From Bacillus sp. S3 (GTDB taxonomy: Bacteria; Bacillota; Bacilli; Bacillales; Cytobacillaceae): a stretch of DNA of 64,000 nt. The position numbers were made by a program, and so were the translations under genes. Every line of letters begins with the position of its first letter. The stretch's first letter is position 1. The DNA lies in the NCBI RefSeq assembly GCF_005154805.1, contig NZ_CP039727.1:4647501-4711500 (forward strand), written 5' to 3'. This document shows, in pieces, positions 8,062 to 16,136 of this stretch. The notes beneath the pieces are model-generated. The model had not been told where the DNA came from and made no database searches. It saw only the letters and a list, made by a program, of their open reading frames with translations.

Positions 8062-9084
8062 TTAAAATTCAACAAGCACCTTTAATGAAGAATCTTCCTT
8101 TTTATCGACCATTTGAAATCCTCTTGCTGCTTCCTCATATGGAAGCTTGTGGGTAATAATGACGTCTTCCGCCACATGACCAGCATGAATCAGTTCAATT
8201 GCAGAAATGGTATCTTCCCTTGTATAGGTCATGCATCCAACAATTTCTTTCTCTTGCTGCTGCAAATTGACGATATCAAACGTTTGCGTTCCATGGAACA
8301 TCGCAATCGTCACACAACGCCCGCCTCTGCCAAGGAGTGAGATGGCCTGGTCAATGATGCCTGGTACACCTGCCGCAACCAGCACCTTGTCAAACTCGCC
8401 GCCAACCACTTCCTTTGCTTCAGAGATCCAATCTTGCTTATTTAATGTGTTCAACGTATGGGTTGCACCCATTTTACTTGCACTTTTCAATGCATAATCC
8501 ATAATGTCCGTAACGAGAACAGTTGTTGCTCCTGCTGCTTTTGCAGCTGCCAATGTGAGCAGTCCAATTGGACCAGCACCAAGGATCGCAACTTTATCAC
8601 CAAGTTGAATATCTGCTTTTCGGACGGCATGTACCCCTACAGCGAGTGGTTCGACGAGAACCCCTTGATCAAAAGTCATGCTGTCCGGTAATTTGAAAAC
8701 AGTCTGTTCCGGGGCAGCAAAATACTCCGCCATCGTTCCATACCAGCCATTTAGACCAGGAGCTCCGCGATGCTCACAATAATTCACATTCCCTGTTAAA
8801 CATGCTTCACAACTGCCGCATCCAACCTGAGGTTCAACCGTTACCCGGTCACCCACTTGGAATTGCGTTACGCCTGCTCCGATCTTAACCACTTCTCCTG
8901 CAACCTCGTGCCCGATGATAACGGGCGGTTTTCGGAATAAATGAAGTCCCTTGTACGTATGAATATCAGACCCGCAGATTCCAGTTACTTTTACTTTAAT
9001 TAAAACGTCTTTTTCTGCTACCTGAGGTAATTCCACGTCCTTTACAATTACCTCACAAGCACTTTCCACAAATACTGCTTTCAC
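8062..9084 (-). CDS. Zinc-dependent medium-chain dehydrogenase
   Basis: 340 residues of the sorbitol/threonine dehydrogenase branch of the MDR family. Catalytic zinc ligands are Cys of GICGSDIHTYKG and His-Glu of GHEVAGEV. The structural zinc site has four Cys in CGSCEACLTGNVNYC. The Rossmann motif is GAGPIGLL, and the following VTDIMDYALK suggests NAD rather than NADP use. It oxidises a hydroxyl of a polyol, sugar or sugar acid. It lies 58 nt downstream of the GntR gene and upstream of the TRAP genes, so it probably supplies the keto substrate for the kinase or RuBisCO-like steps. The exact substrate is unknown. Confidence 0.92.
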   Translation of the reverse strand: MKAVFVESACEVIVKDVELPQVAEKDVLIKVKVTGICGSDIHTYKGLHLFRKPPVIIGHEVAGEVVKIGAGVTQFQVGDRVTVEPQVGCGSCEACLTGNVNYCEHRGAPGLNGWYGTMAEYFAAPEQTVFKLPDSMTFDQGVLVEPLAVGVHAVRKADIQLGDKVAILGAGPIGLLTLAAAKAAGATTVLVTDIMDYALKSASKMGATHTLNTLNKQDWISEAKEVVGGEFDKVLVAAGVPGIIDQAISLLGRGGRCVTIAMFHGTQTFDIVNLQQQEKEIVGCMTYTREDTISAIELIHAGHVAEDVIITHKLPYEEAARGFQMVDKKEDSSLKVLVEF

Positions 9085-9142
9085 TGTTCTTCCTCCCTAG
9101 ATCCCCAATTCCCATTTAAAAATTCAGACTGTGACAATGTGT

Positions 9143-9793
9143 TTAAAACATTAGCTTTTGCTTTGATTGCTGGAGATGGTTCTCAATTAATTCAATAGAC
9201 TTCTGATCACCATTTTTCAAGTGTTTATAGATTTCCACATGCTCTTTCCAGAACTGCTGCATCCTTTGTGGGTCTTTCTTTAAATGAAGCAGGGTGATTC
9301 GGACTAAATGATCTTGATAATTCAACAACACCCGATAAATTTCTTGGTTTCCCAAGCATTCGCAGAGCAAAAGATGAAAGTCATGATCCGCACGAGTGAA
9401 ACCTTTTATATCCAATTGGGTTGCCTTTTCCTCGGTAAGGGCAAGATTCTTCTCGATCTCCTTACACTGTTCAGCGGTTAATTTCCCCGTAATGTTCGTG
9501 CCAATATAGGTCTCAAGCGCAGTCCGGAGATTGTAAATATCAATAATGCGATTCAAGGACAGTTCATTAATGATAATACCTTGCTTGGAAGATATGGTGA
9601 CAAAGCCTTCGGTTTCCAAGCGGACTAACGCATTCTTAATTGGCGTTTTGCTCATTTGGAGAATTTCAATTAATTCACGCTCCGATAGGAAACTCCCTTG
9701 TGGAAATTGTTCGTCTAATATATTTTCTTTAATCCGCTGGTAAGCCACATCTTTCAGAAGAGGGGCTGCATTTTTTTTCGTCATACTTTCCAT
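9143..9793 (-). CDS. GntR-family transcriptional regulator (FCD domain)
   Basis: 216 residues: an N-terminal winged helix (residues about 10-78; SERELIEILQMSKTPIKNAL is the recognition region) and a C-terminal all-helical FCD domain with the metal-ligand pattern DHDFHLLLC and later His residues. FCD regulators bind small organic acids and act mostly as repressors of nearby catabolic genes. It lies inside the locus, 33 nt after the kinase gene. The likely target is the 37-nt palindrome at 12555-12591 in front of the first gene. That assignment is an inference. Confidence 0.92.
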   Translation of the reverse strand: MESMTKKNAAPLLKDVAYQRIKENILDEQFPQGSFLSERELIEILQMSKTPIKNALVRLETEGFVTISSKQGIIINELSLNRIIDIYNLRTALETYIGTNITGKLTAEQCKEIEKNLALTEEKATQLDIKGFTRADHDFHLLLCECLGNQEIYRVLLNYQDHLVRITLLHLKKDPQRMQQFWKEHVEIYKHLKNGDQKSIELIENHLQQSKQKLMF

Positions 9794-9826
9794 CTACTTA
9801 CCACCTTGACTAGTTAATACGATCGT

Positions 9827-11209
9827 TTAACCTAAGCTAACCTGCTTTGGCTCACTTGATGCTTTTCGTACATTTGTAAAATAATTTCTTCCGCCCAATT
9901 GACCGCCTTTAAGCGCCAATTCAATTCCGTCAAATCTGCTATCATCGGAATAGGCTTTGCAAAGCGGCGCCCCAGGAGAGATTGGAAGCAGCGTCTCTAA
10001 ACCGTAAACCCCTATTTCTCGAGTAGCAAACCCGGACGTATCTCCGCCTGCGATTATGACACGTCGAATATCGCTAGCTTCTACAACTTCACGAATCCAT
10101 TTTCCAAGCTGGCGGCCAATCAATTCACCGGATTGAAATTCAGGAATCCCCAGCTGCTGGAAAAGCTCACGTGTTTCCAAAATCGCTGGATCTTCCGGCC
10201 CCATTGCTGTATACAGAATCACGTTTTCCCCCTCCTTAATCAGCTTAATGACCTGATTTAACAGTTCCCGAGGGAGGGACTCCGTATTGACGATTTGCTC
10301 CGGTTTTATTTTTATCCCATAAAACCCATCTTCCAACGCCTCTTCGATTTGCTGCTGGGTTACCATTGAGGCACTTCCTGAAACAGCAAATACTTGATTT
10401 CTTGCGGGAACAGACTCGGATAATTTCGTCATTCTTGCCGAAACATCATCATTTTTCCAATGGGCTGTTAAGGCATAACCTAGGCCTGAAGAACCGACTA
10501 CAAATGAACGACCGTCCTCCGCTGATTCCCAAATCAGTTGGCCACTTACACGAAGTCGTTCTTCATCAAGTACATCAAAAAGCAGCACTCCCGGTTCGCT
10601 CGACTTCTGTTTGTACCTTTCTCTTACAGCCTCAATACTGCCTTCCAATTCTAAAATGTTCATCAACCCAATGGATTCCGAGGTTTGTTTTGCGAGATGA
10701 AGGCGCAGATCCGCTTCAAGCATCGGTGTAATCGGATGCCTCGACATAACCGGGTGCCGGTCTAACCGATAAACGGTATCATGCATTCTCGCAAAGTGTT
10801 GGCCGAATATCGTATATCGTCCTAAAGGCGGCGCCCCTATTAAAAGGGGAATGACCTTTTGTTCGTCAAAATATTCTCTCGCTAATTCAATTGCTTTCCC
10901 GATACTTCCTACTTCCGGGGCAGAGTCAAACGTAGAACAAGTCTTATAATGGACAACTTTTACCTCCGTCTCAGCAAAGCTCTTGAACACCGGACGCAGC
11001 TCCTCTTCCATGTCAGCGGGACTTTTTGCCCTGCTTGTTCCTGCCACTCCAATGCAGCTAATTCCTTCAAACCGCTTTAGCATGTCTACATTAGGCGGCT
11101 CGAGGAAAAGAACCGTCCGATACCCATTTATAGCAAGTGCCTCCATTGCATCTGTCGATCCAGTGAAGTCATCCCCATAAAAAGCGAGTAACAGTTCATT
11201 TTCTTCCAT
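9827..11209 (-). CDS. Four-carbon acid sugar kinase family protein (DUF1537)
   Basis: 460 residues with both DUF1537 domains. The N-terminal domain has the acid-sugar binding segment LAFYGDDFTGSTDAMEAL. The C-terminal nucleotide domain has IIAGGDTSGFA and LKGGQLGGRNYF. Characterised members phosphorylate D- or L-threonate, erythronate, 3-oxo-tetronate or 3-oxo-isoapionate with ATP. The gene starts 19 nt after the RuBisCO-like gene, so the two are translated together. In D-apiose breakdown the pair of this kinase type (OiaK) and a RuBisCO-like protein (OiaX or OiaT) has been described, which makes 3-oxo-isoapionate one plausible substrate. The absence of a PdxA2-like gene argues against the D-threonate route. 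Confidence 0.93.
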   Translation of the reverse strand: MEENELLLAFYGDDFTGSTDAMEALAINGYRTVLFLEPPNVDMLKRFEGISCIGVAGTSRAKSPADMEEELRPVFKSFAETEVKVVHYKTCSTFDSAPEVGSIGKAIELAREYFDEQKVIPLLIGAPPLGRYTIFGQHFARMHDTVYRLDRHPVMSRHPITPMLEADLRLHLAKQTSESIGLMNILELEGSIEAVRERYKQKSSEPGVLLFDVLDEERLRVSGQLIWESAEDGRSFVVGSSGLGYALTAHWKNDDVSARMTKLSESVPARNQVFAVSGSASMVTQQQIEEALEDGFYGIKIKPEQIVNTESLPRELLNQVIKLIKEGENVILYTAMGPEDPAILETRELFQQLGIPEFQSGELIGRQLGKWIREVVEASDIRRVIIAGGDTSGFATREIGVYGLETLLPISPGAPLCKAYSDDSRFDGIELALKGGQLGGRNYFTNVRKASSEPKQVSLG

Positions 11210-11228
11210 CGTGTGTTTCCCTCCAAGG

Positions 11229-12497
11229 TTAAGTTGTCGAAAATTTCTCTATTGCCCTTGCTAATTCTGGATGCCGCTCTGCATACGCTTCTATCGAAAT
11301 CCCTTGTACAGCTGCTTCCCATCCTTGCCTCATACTAAGAACCCCTGCTTCAATCCCATCTGGATGGGCCAGAATTCCTCCGCCTGCCAAATGGATGACA
11401 TCAGTTGTAGGAACTGATTCATAAGTCGGGATCGCGCTTGCTGCCCATTGTGCCGAGGATAGAACCGGCATGATTGGATAACCGCCAAGAAAAGGTGTTA
11501 AGCTATCGCGAATCGCTTGTGCGACAGTCTCGTTATCCTCGGAGAATTTATTGTTTAAGCCATTGGTATGGAGGTGATCAACCCCTGCAAGCCGGCATAG
11601 CTTTTGAAAAACGGTAAAACTCATGCCCAATAGTGGGTCGCGGGACATTGCTCCCCATTGCGTGCGATGTCCATGAATCGGCAGCTGTGAGTATTGGCGC
11701 AAGTAAGCGGTGCCACTTAGGCCCACACTATTGGCACAGACCATCACACAAGTCCCGCCTGCATTTAGCACTAAATCATGATTTCTGCGGAGTTCATCAA
11801 TATCACCGGTAATGTTGAAGGCATACATCAATTTTTTACCGGTTCGATCTGCCACCCGTTCAATTTCTTCCATAATAACCTTGACTCGCTGCTCAAGTGG
11901 TGCGAAGGCAGGGTTGGCACATAACTCATCATCTTTAATGAAATCAATGCCTGCTTCAGCAAGCTCCCTGACAAGCGGCCGGTAATCTTCGGTATGGAGA
12001 CCGATGCTCGGCTTAATGATGGTTCCAATTAACGGTCTATTTTCCACACCGCTGAGTTTTCTCGTTCCCGTTATTCCAAATTGCGGCCCGGGATACTTTT
12101 CGGCAAAAGCATTTGGAAGCTCTAAATCTATTAATCTTAACCCAGAGAAAGCTCCAAGCTCGTATAAATTTCCGGCAACCGTCGACAGCAGGTTTGGTAA
12201 TGATGGTCCGAAATTATCAAGCGGAAAAGAAAGCTCAACAATCGCTCTCCGGTACACTGCATTGGAAGGATTGACTCCCTTTGGAAGCTGTGCACCCGGT
12301 AAAGAGGGAGTATGGACAGTATCTAATTCTGTTATTCGAACTACCTGGGCTCCGTGTTTTTCTCTCAATTCCGGTGTTTCACCTGGTACTGATACAAAGG
12401 TTCCAGTTGATTGTTCTCCGGCCATTACTTCGGCTGCGTAATCAAGCGGAAAAGCGGTTTCTACTATGTACTTTGCATGAACTCTATTGGACTGCAA
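11229..12497 (-). CDS. RuBisCO-like protein (form IV)
   Basis: About 422 residues of the RuBisCO large-subunit fold. The active-site segment FIKDDELCANP has the Lys that becomes carbamylated plus Asp and Glu metal ligands. GTIIKPSIGL keeps the first Lys of the RuBisCO GxTIKPKxG motif but has Ser in place of the second, so CO2 fixation is unlikely. HTNGLNNKFSED covers the loop-6 Lys region, and AGGGILAHPDG is the phosphate loop. I place the start at TTG 12497, nine bases after AAAGGTGG. The GTG at 12506 is too close to that site. As first gene of the locus it is tied to the kinase. Likely role: decarboxylation or transcarboxylation/hydrolysis of a phosphorylated branched or 3-oxo sugar acid, as for OiaX/OiaT. 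Confidence 0.9.
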   Translation of the reverse strand: MQSNRVHAKYIVETAFPLDYAAEVMAGEQSTGTFVSVPGETPELREKHGAQVVRITELDTVHTPSLPGAQLPKGVNPSNAVYRRAIVELSFPLDNFGPSLPNLLSTVAGNLYELGAFSGLRLIDLELPNAFAEKYPGPQFGITGTRKLSGVENRPLIGTIIKPSIGLHTEDYRPLVRELAEAGIDFIKDDELCANPAFAPLEQRVKVIMEEIERVADRTGKKLMYAFNITGDIDELRRNHDLVLNAGGTCVMVCANSVGLSGTAYLRQYSQLPIHGHRTQWGAMSRDPLLGMSFTVFQKLCRLAGVDHLHTNGLNNKFSEDNETVAQAIRDSLTPFLGGYPIMPVLSSAQWAASAIPTYESVPTTDVIHLAGGGILAHPDGIEAGVLSMRQGWEAAVQGISIEAYAERHPELARAIEKFSTT

Positions 12498-12554
12498 AAA
12501 CCACACCCACCTTTCATGTCATACAATTAATGGTTTGTTCATATGTGCTGGATA

Positions 12555-12591
12555 AATCTAACATAAATCTATCATAGATCTATGTTAGATT
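12555..12591. promoter_or_regulatory. 37-nt near-perfect palindrome, likely operator
   Basis: Outer arms AATCTAACATA (12555-12565) and TATGTTAGATT (12581-12591) and an inner perfect palindrome ATCTATCATAGAT (12567-12579) share the same centre at 12573. Only one pair (12566/12580) fails to match. It lies about 5-41 nt downstream of the predicted start point of the RuBisCO-like operon, a position for a repressor. The GntR regulator of the locus is the obvious candidate. Confidence 0.8.
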
Positions 12592-12602
12592 CCTCGTTAT
12601 TT

Positions 12603-12631
12603 ATAATATTTTAAACCGCTTACATTGTCAA
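12603..12631 (-). promoter_or_regulatory. Sigma-A promoter of the RuBisCO-like operon
   Basis: On the minus strand TTGACA (12626-12631), exactly 17 nt, then TATTAT (12603-12608). Transcription should start near 12596, directly before the palindromic operator. Confidence 0.85.
12611..12624 (-). promoter_or_regulatory. cre-like CcpA site inside the promoter spacer
   Basis: TGTAAGCGGTTTAA on the minus strand matches TGWNANCGNTNWCA at 13 of 14 positions and lies between the -35 and -10 hexamers, so CcpA binding would block RNA polymerase. Confidence 0.7.
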
Positions 12632-12659
12632 TGGGATTTTTCTAAAAATTTTAAATATT

Positions 12660-12679
12660 CTTGTGATACTTTTCACAAG
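12660..12679. promoter_or_regulatory. Inverted repeat upstream of the promoter
   Basis: Arms CTTGTGA and TCACAAG with a 6-nt gap lie about 70 nt upstream of the RuBisCO-like operon start and about 105 nt upstream of the DUF1659 gene. It could bind an activator of either. No match to a known operator is recognised. Confidence 0.35.
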
Positions 12680-12784
12680 TCATGTACTGATTAATTTAAT
12701 GAGGTACTCTCTATAAAAACCATTTCCACCCTGTCCATTTCTCCGCCATTTATCTATATAGAAGGTGAAAGGTGGTGAGGGACA

Positions 12785-13003
12785 ATGGCACAAGCGTTAT
12801 TAGAGGAAACGAAGCTTCGCCTGGTATTTGATACCGGGAATGACGAAGAGGGAAATCCGATCTATAAGGCGAAAACGTTTAGCAACGTCACAAAGGCTGC
12901 GACTGCCGACCAATTTATGCAGGCAGCAACGGCAATCTCTGTTTTATGCAAAGATCCGCTAAACAAAGTGGAGCGCAATGACAGCTCCGAAATCCTTATA
13001 TAA
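12785..13003 (+). CDS. DUF1659 domain-containing protein
   Basis: Small protein of 72 residues recognised as DUF1659 (KLRLVFDTGNDEEGNPIYKA, SNVTKAATADQFMQAA). The function is unknown. It has an AAAGGTGGTGAGGG ribosome binding site and is followed 61 nt later by a DUF2922 gene, a pairing that is common in Bacillus relatives. No membrane segment or signal peptide is present. It is transcribed away from the RuBisCO-like operon. Confidence 0.9.
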   Translation: MAQALLEETKLRLVFDTGNDEEGNPIYKAKTFSNVTKAATADQFMQAATAISVLCKDPLNKVERNDSSEILI

Positions 13004-13064
13004 AGGGATGGTTTAATCAAAGGTCTGCTAGCTTATAGGGCCAAATGAATGGAGGTGATTAGAA

Positions 13065-13283
13065 ATGGCGAAGACGCTAGAATTGCAATTTGGAACGGAG
13101 TTTGGGAAGACTGCCCGAATTTCAGTCGATAATCCGAAGGAGCCGATTGATGAAGAAGTGGTAAAATATTCGATGGAGCAAATCATCGCATCGGACATCT
13201 TCACATCAAGCAGCGGCCGATTTGTGACACCAAAAGGTGCAAGAGTAATCGAGCGCAATGTGACAGACTATGAACTTGTTTAA
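13065..13283 (+). CDS. DUF2922 domain-containing protein
   Basis: 72 residues recognised as DUF2922 (LELQFGTEFGKTARISVDNP and the C-terminal ARVIERNVTDYEL). Function unknown. A strong GGAGGTGATT site precedes the ATG. It forms a two-gene unit with the DUF1659 gene, ended by a strong terminator. Confidence 0.9.
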   Translation: MAKTLELQFGTEFGKTARISVDNPKEPIDEEVVKYSMEQIIASDIFTSSSGRFVTPKGARVIERNVTDYELV

Positions 13284-13289
13284 TCAGTG

Positions 13290-13325
13290 AGAGGCCGGCT
13301 TCCTTTTGAAGCCGGCCTCTTTTTA
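13290..13325 (+). terminator. Strong terminator after the DUF1659-DUF2922 pair
   Basis: A 13-bp perfect stem (AGAGGCCGGCTTC and its complement) with a CTTTT loop is followed by TTTTT on the plus strand. It also lies between converging genes and may help stop minus-strand transcripts. Confidence 0.95.
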
Positions 13326-13335
13326 TAAACAGATT

Positions 13336-14202
13336 TTACCTATCCATACAAATAACAAATTCGGTTTTAAGGCTGTCATTACTATTTATCATCACAAGTT
13401 CTTCTCCGCGATTGAATTCATCGTTCTTTGCCATCCACGGTTCTACGCAAATAAATTCCTTATCCTTTTCCGTCCATAACACAACATACTTAAAGGGAGA
13501 ACTATAGCTTAAAGTGATCGGTTTCTTCAAACCTGGAGGGTGGAAGGTAATATTTGTTTGATTGGCATCTAATAACAGAACAGATTCTTTTAAGTTTGTT
13601 AAATCGACACGGCCAGTAAACTGTTTTTCCAACCCATCATTGTAATCATAGTATCGCGTTGCATCGGTTTCATAAGAAAGATGCTTTTCGCTTGTTTTAA
13701 AATATGGGTGAAACCCGGCATAAATTGGCATAGGCTGGTCCCCAAGATTTTTATATTCTTGATCGATTAGCAGCTTTCCGTCCTTTAGTGAATACGTGTA
13801 GACAACCTCAAATTCAAATGGGTAGGAACCTTTCGTTTGTTCGTTACTCGTTAATTGAATCGTAATCGCTGCTCGGTTGTGTGTATCAGTCGCTACTACT
13901 TCCCATGAAAGGTTACGGGCAAATCCGTGATTTTTCATCGAATAGGCTGTTCCTTCCCACACGTAAGTTCCATTGGACAATTGGCCACTAATTGGGAAAA
14001 GGATGGGGATGCCGCCTCTGACATTGGCCTCTGAATGATAAAATGTTTCTTCATTAAGGTAGAGCAGCTCTTCCCCTTCTACACCATAGGAAAAGATGAT
14101 GCCTCCCCGTTCAGGCGCCACCTTAACCCATGAATGAGTATCAGTATCCTGCAGCACGTATATCTTATAGTCGGAATCCATTTCTACGTTGACTTGATAC
14201 AT
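13336..14202 (-). CDS. Aldose 1-epimerase/mutarotase-like protein
   Basis: 288 residues of the galactose-mutarotase-like beta-sandwich fold. It is closest in look to the LacX/YeaD-like group (APERGGIIFSYGVEGEELLY, NVRGGIPILFPISGQL, KNHGFARNLSWEV, AGFHPYFKTSEKH). The catalytic His candidates are in NHGFAR and GFHPYF. Such proteins interconvert alpha and beta anomers of free or phosphorylated sugars. The start at 14202 follows AGAAAGGA. The ORF is open to 14271 but that part has no ribosome binding site. It is convergent with the DUF2922 gene and monocistronic. No link to the neighbouring loci is proven. Confidence 0.85.
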   Translation of the reverse strand: MYQVNVEMDSDYKIYVLQDTDTHSWVKVAPERGGIIFSYGVEGEELLYLNEETFYHSEANVRGGIPILFPISGQLSNGTYVWEGTAYSMKNHGFARNLSWEVVATDTHNRAAITIQLTSNEQTKGSYPFEFEVVYTYSLKDGKLLIDQEYKNLGDQPMPIYAGFHPYFKTSEKHLSYETDATRYYDYNDGLEKQFTGRVDLTNLKESVLLLDANQTNITFHPPGLKKPITLSYSSPFKYVVLWTEKDKEFICVEPWMAKNDEFNRGEELVMINSNDSLKTEFVICMDR

Positions 14203-14307
14203 GTTTTTCCATTCCTTTCTGCGAAAAAAATAAAGACTGGTTTTTAATGTTGAAAACCCCTTTTCAAACATTATACCCTATTCGACAGCCGTCCCCATTC
14301 TGGCCGA

Positions 14308-16128
14308 TTAACCCACATCAAGCATTTTGTATTGTGCTTTTACTAGTTCATTATAAATTCCTTGCTTTGTCATTAATGTATCATGGTTTCCTTGTTCAAG
14401 GATATTTCCATGGTCAAGTACAATTATTTTGTCTGCTCCTCTGATTGTGGATAATCTGTGGGCAATCATGATGGCTGTTCTGCCTTTTAATAACGTTTTT
14501 AAAGCCTGTTGGATCTTAACCTCTGCTTCTGTATCAATGCTCGCAGTTGCTTCGTCTAGAATGAGAATTTTCGGGTCAGCCAACAGTGCTCTTGCGAAGG
14601 AAAGCAGCTGCCGTTCACCAACAGATAGGATATTCCCCCGCTCTTCCACCTCTGTCTGATAGCCATTTGATAGCCGGTTAATAAAATCATCCGCACCTAC
14701 TGCTTTCGCGGCAGCCAGCACTTCCCCATCACTAGCTTGCGGATTGCCAAAGCGAATATTTTCCATAATCGTCCCCGAAAAAATGAACGTATCCTGCAGC
14801 ACCACACTAATTTGTGAACGGAGACAGGCGATAGACAGTTCTTGAATCGGATGACCATCGATTTTGACCATACCTGCAGTCGCATCATAAAAGCGGCTGA
14901 CCAAATTCGCAATCGTTGTCTTGCCTGATCCAGTATGTCCGACAAGCGCTGCCGTTTCCCCTGCTTTGATTGAAAAAGAAACCCCGTTTAATGCCTTCCG
15001 TGTTGCATTATAAGAAAACTCTACCTCCTCAAAGTCTATATCTCCTTTGATGGACGGGAGGACCAATGGTTTAGCGGCCTCTGCCACAATCGGCCTTTCA
15101 TCTAAAAATTCAAAAATACGCTCAGAAGAGGCCATGCCAATGAGAAGCTGATTATACAACTGTCCAAGCCGGGAAATAGGCTCCCAAAACATCCCTAAAT
15201 AAAAGGCAAAGGATACGAATTCTCCAATCGTACATTCACCGCCCGCTACAAGAAATGCCCCGTACCAGATTAGAATCGCCGTCCCCATAGCATTGGTCAT
15301 CTCGACAAAGGGTCCAAACATCGCATTTTTTTGTACGGCCTGCTTCCACGTTTGAAAGTTTTCTTGATTGAGTCCCTTAAAAAATTGGATATTTTCCTTT
15401 TCCTGAGTGAATGCCTGTGTAACACGAATCCCCTGTATACTTTCATTCAAATGGGAATTCATTTTTGACTGGATATGCCGTACGGACTGCCACGATAGTC
15501 GAATTTTCTTTCGCAGGCTTGTAGAAATAAAAAACATGATCGGCAAAATAACCATGATCGCAATAGTGAGTTTGGCGTTCAAAGAAAACAAAATTAAAAT
15601 GGTAGCAAATAAAAGCAGGAAATCAGTTAATAGATTAATAACTCCACTTGTGAACAACTCTTGCAGGGAGTTAATATCATTCATTATCCGCACCAGAATG
15701 GAACCGGCCGAACGCTGGTCAAAGAATCGATGGGATAATGACTGCACATGTGTAAACAAGTGCTTTCGTAAATCATAAATGACATTTTGCCCGAGCTCAT
15801 TCATCCAGCGGATTCTTAGTAAATTGACTATATACGATAATACATATAGCCCTGAAATAATGAAAACAAGTTTCATTAATAACGTGGTGTCTTTTTCAAT
15901 AATCGCTTTATCCAGTGTATAGACCCCAATCAAAATTGGAATGATTAAACGGATGGCCGTAGAAATAATCACCGTCAAAAACGAAAGGGGCAGTAAAGTT
16001 TTTGAATAGGGTTTTACATACTGTAACAAACGCCACATTTGTTTCCAGTTAAATGATTTATCAATCACTTCATCCTGAGAGTAGTGAAACCGATCTAATA
16101 TCAGTTGTTTCTTTTGCTTTTCTTCCAT
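14308..16128 (-). CDS. ABC exporter half-transporter with canonical ATPase site
   Basis: 606 residues: an N-terminal membrane domain with six predicted helices (about 35-330) and a C-terminal ATPase domain. Walker A is GHTGSGKTT, the signature is the variant LSVGERQ, Walker B is ILILDEATASID with the catalytic Glu, and the switch His is in MIAHRLSTI. It starts eight bases after the stop of the partner gene (16137-17891). Together they match heterodimeric exporters of the YfiBC, YheIH or BmrCD type, which pump drugs or lipophilic compounds out of the cell. The substrate is unknown. Confidence 0.92.
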   Translation of the reverse strand: MEEKQKKQLILDRFHYSQDEVIDKSFNWKQMWRLLQYVKPYSKTLLPLSFLTVIISTAIRLIIPILIGVYTLDKAIIEKDTTLLMKLVFIISGLYVLSYIVNLLRIRWMNELGQNVIYDLRKHLFTHVQSLSHRFFDQRSAGSILVRIMNDINSLQELFTSGVINLLTDFLLLFATILILFSLNAKLTIAIMVILPIMFFISTSLRKKIRLSWQSVRHIQSKMNSHLNESIQGIRVTQAFTQEKENIQFFKGLNQENFQTWKQAVQKNAMFGPFVEMTNAMGTAILIWYGAFLVAGGECTIGEFVSFAFYLGMFWEPISRLGQLYNQLLIGMASSERIFEFLDERPIVAEAAKPLVLPSIKGDIDFEEVEFSYNATRKALNGVSFSIKAGETAALVGHTGSGKTTIANLVSRFYDATAGMVKIDGHPIQELSIACLRSQISVVLQDTFIFSGTIMENIRFGNPQASDGEVLAAAKAVGADDFINRLSNGYQTEVEERGNILSVGERQLLSFARALLADPKILILDEATASIDTEAEVKIQQALKTLLKGRTAIMIAHRLSTIRGADKIIVLDHGNILEQGNHDTLMTKQGIYNELVKAQYKMLDVG

Positions 16129-16136
16129 GATTCCAC

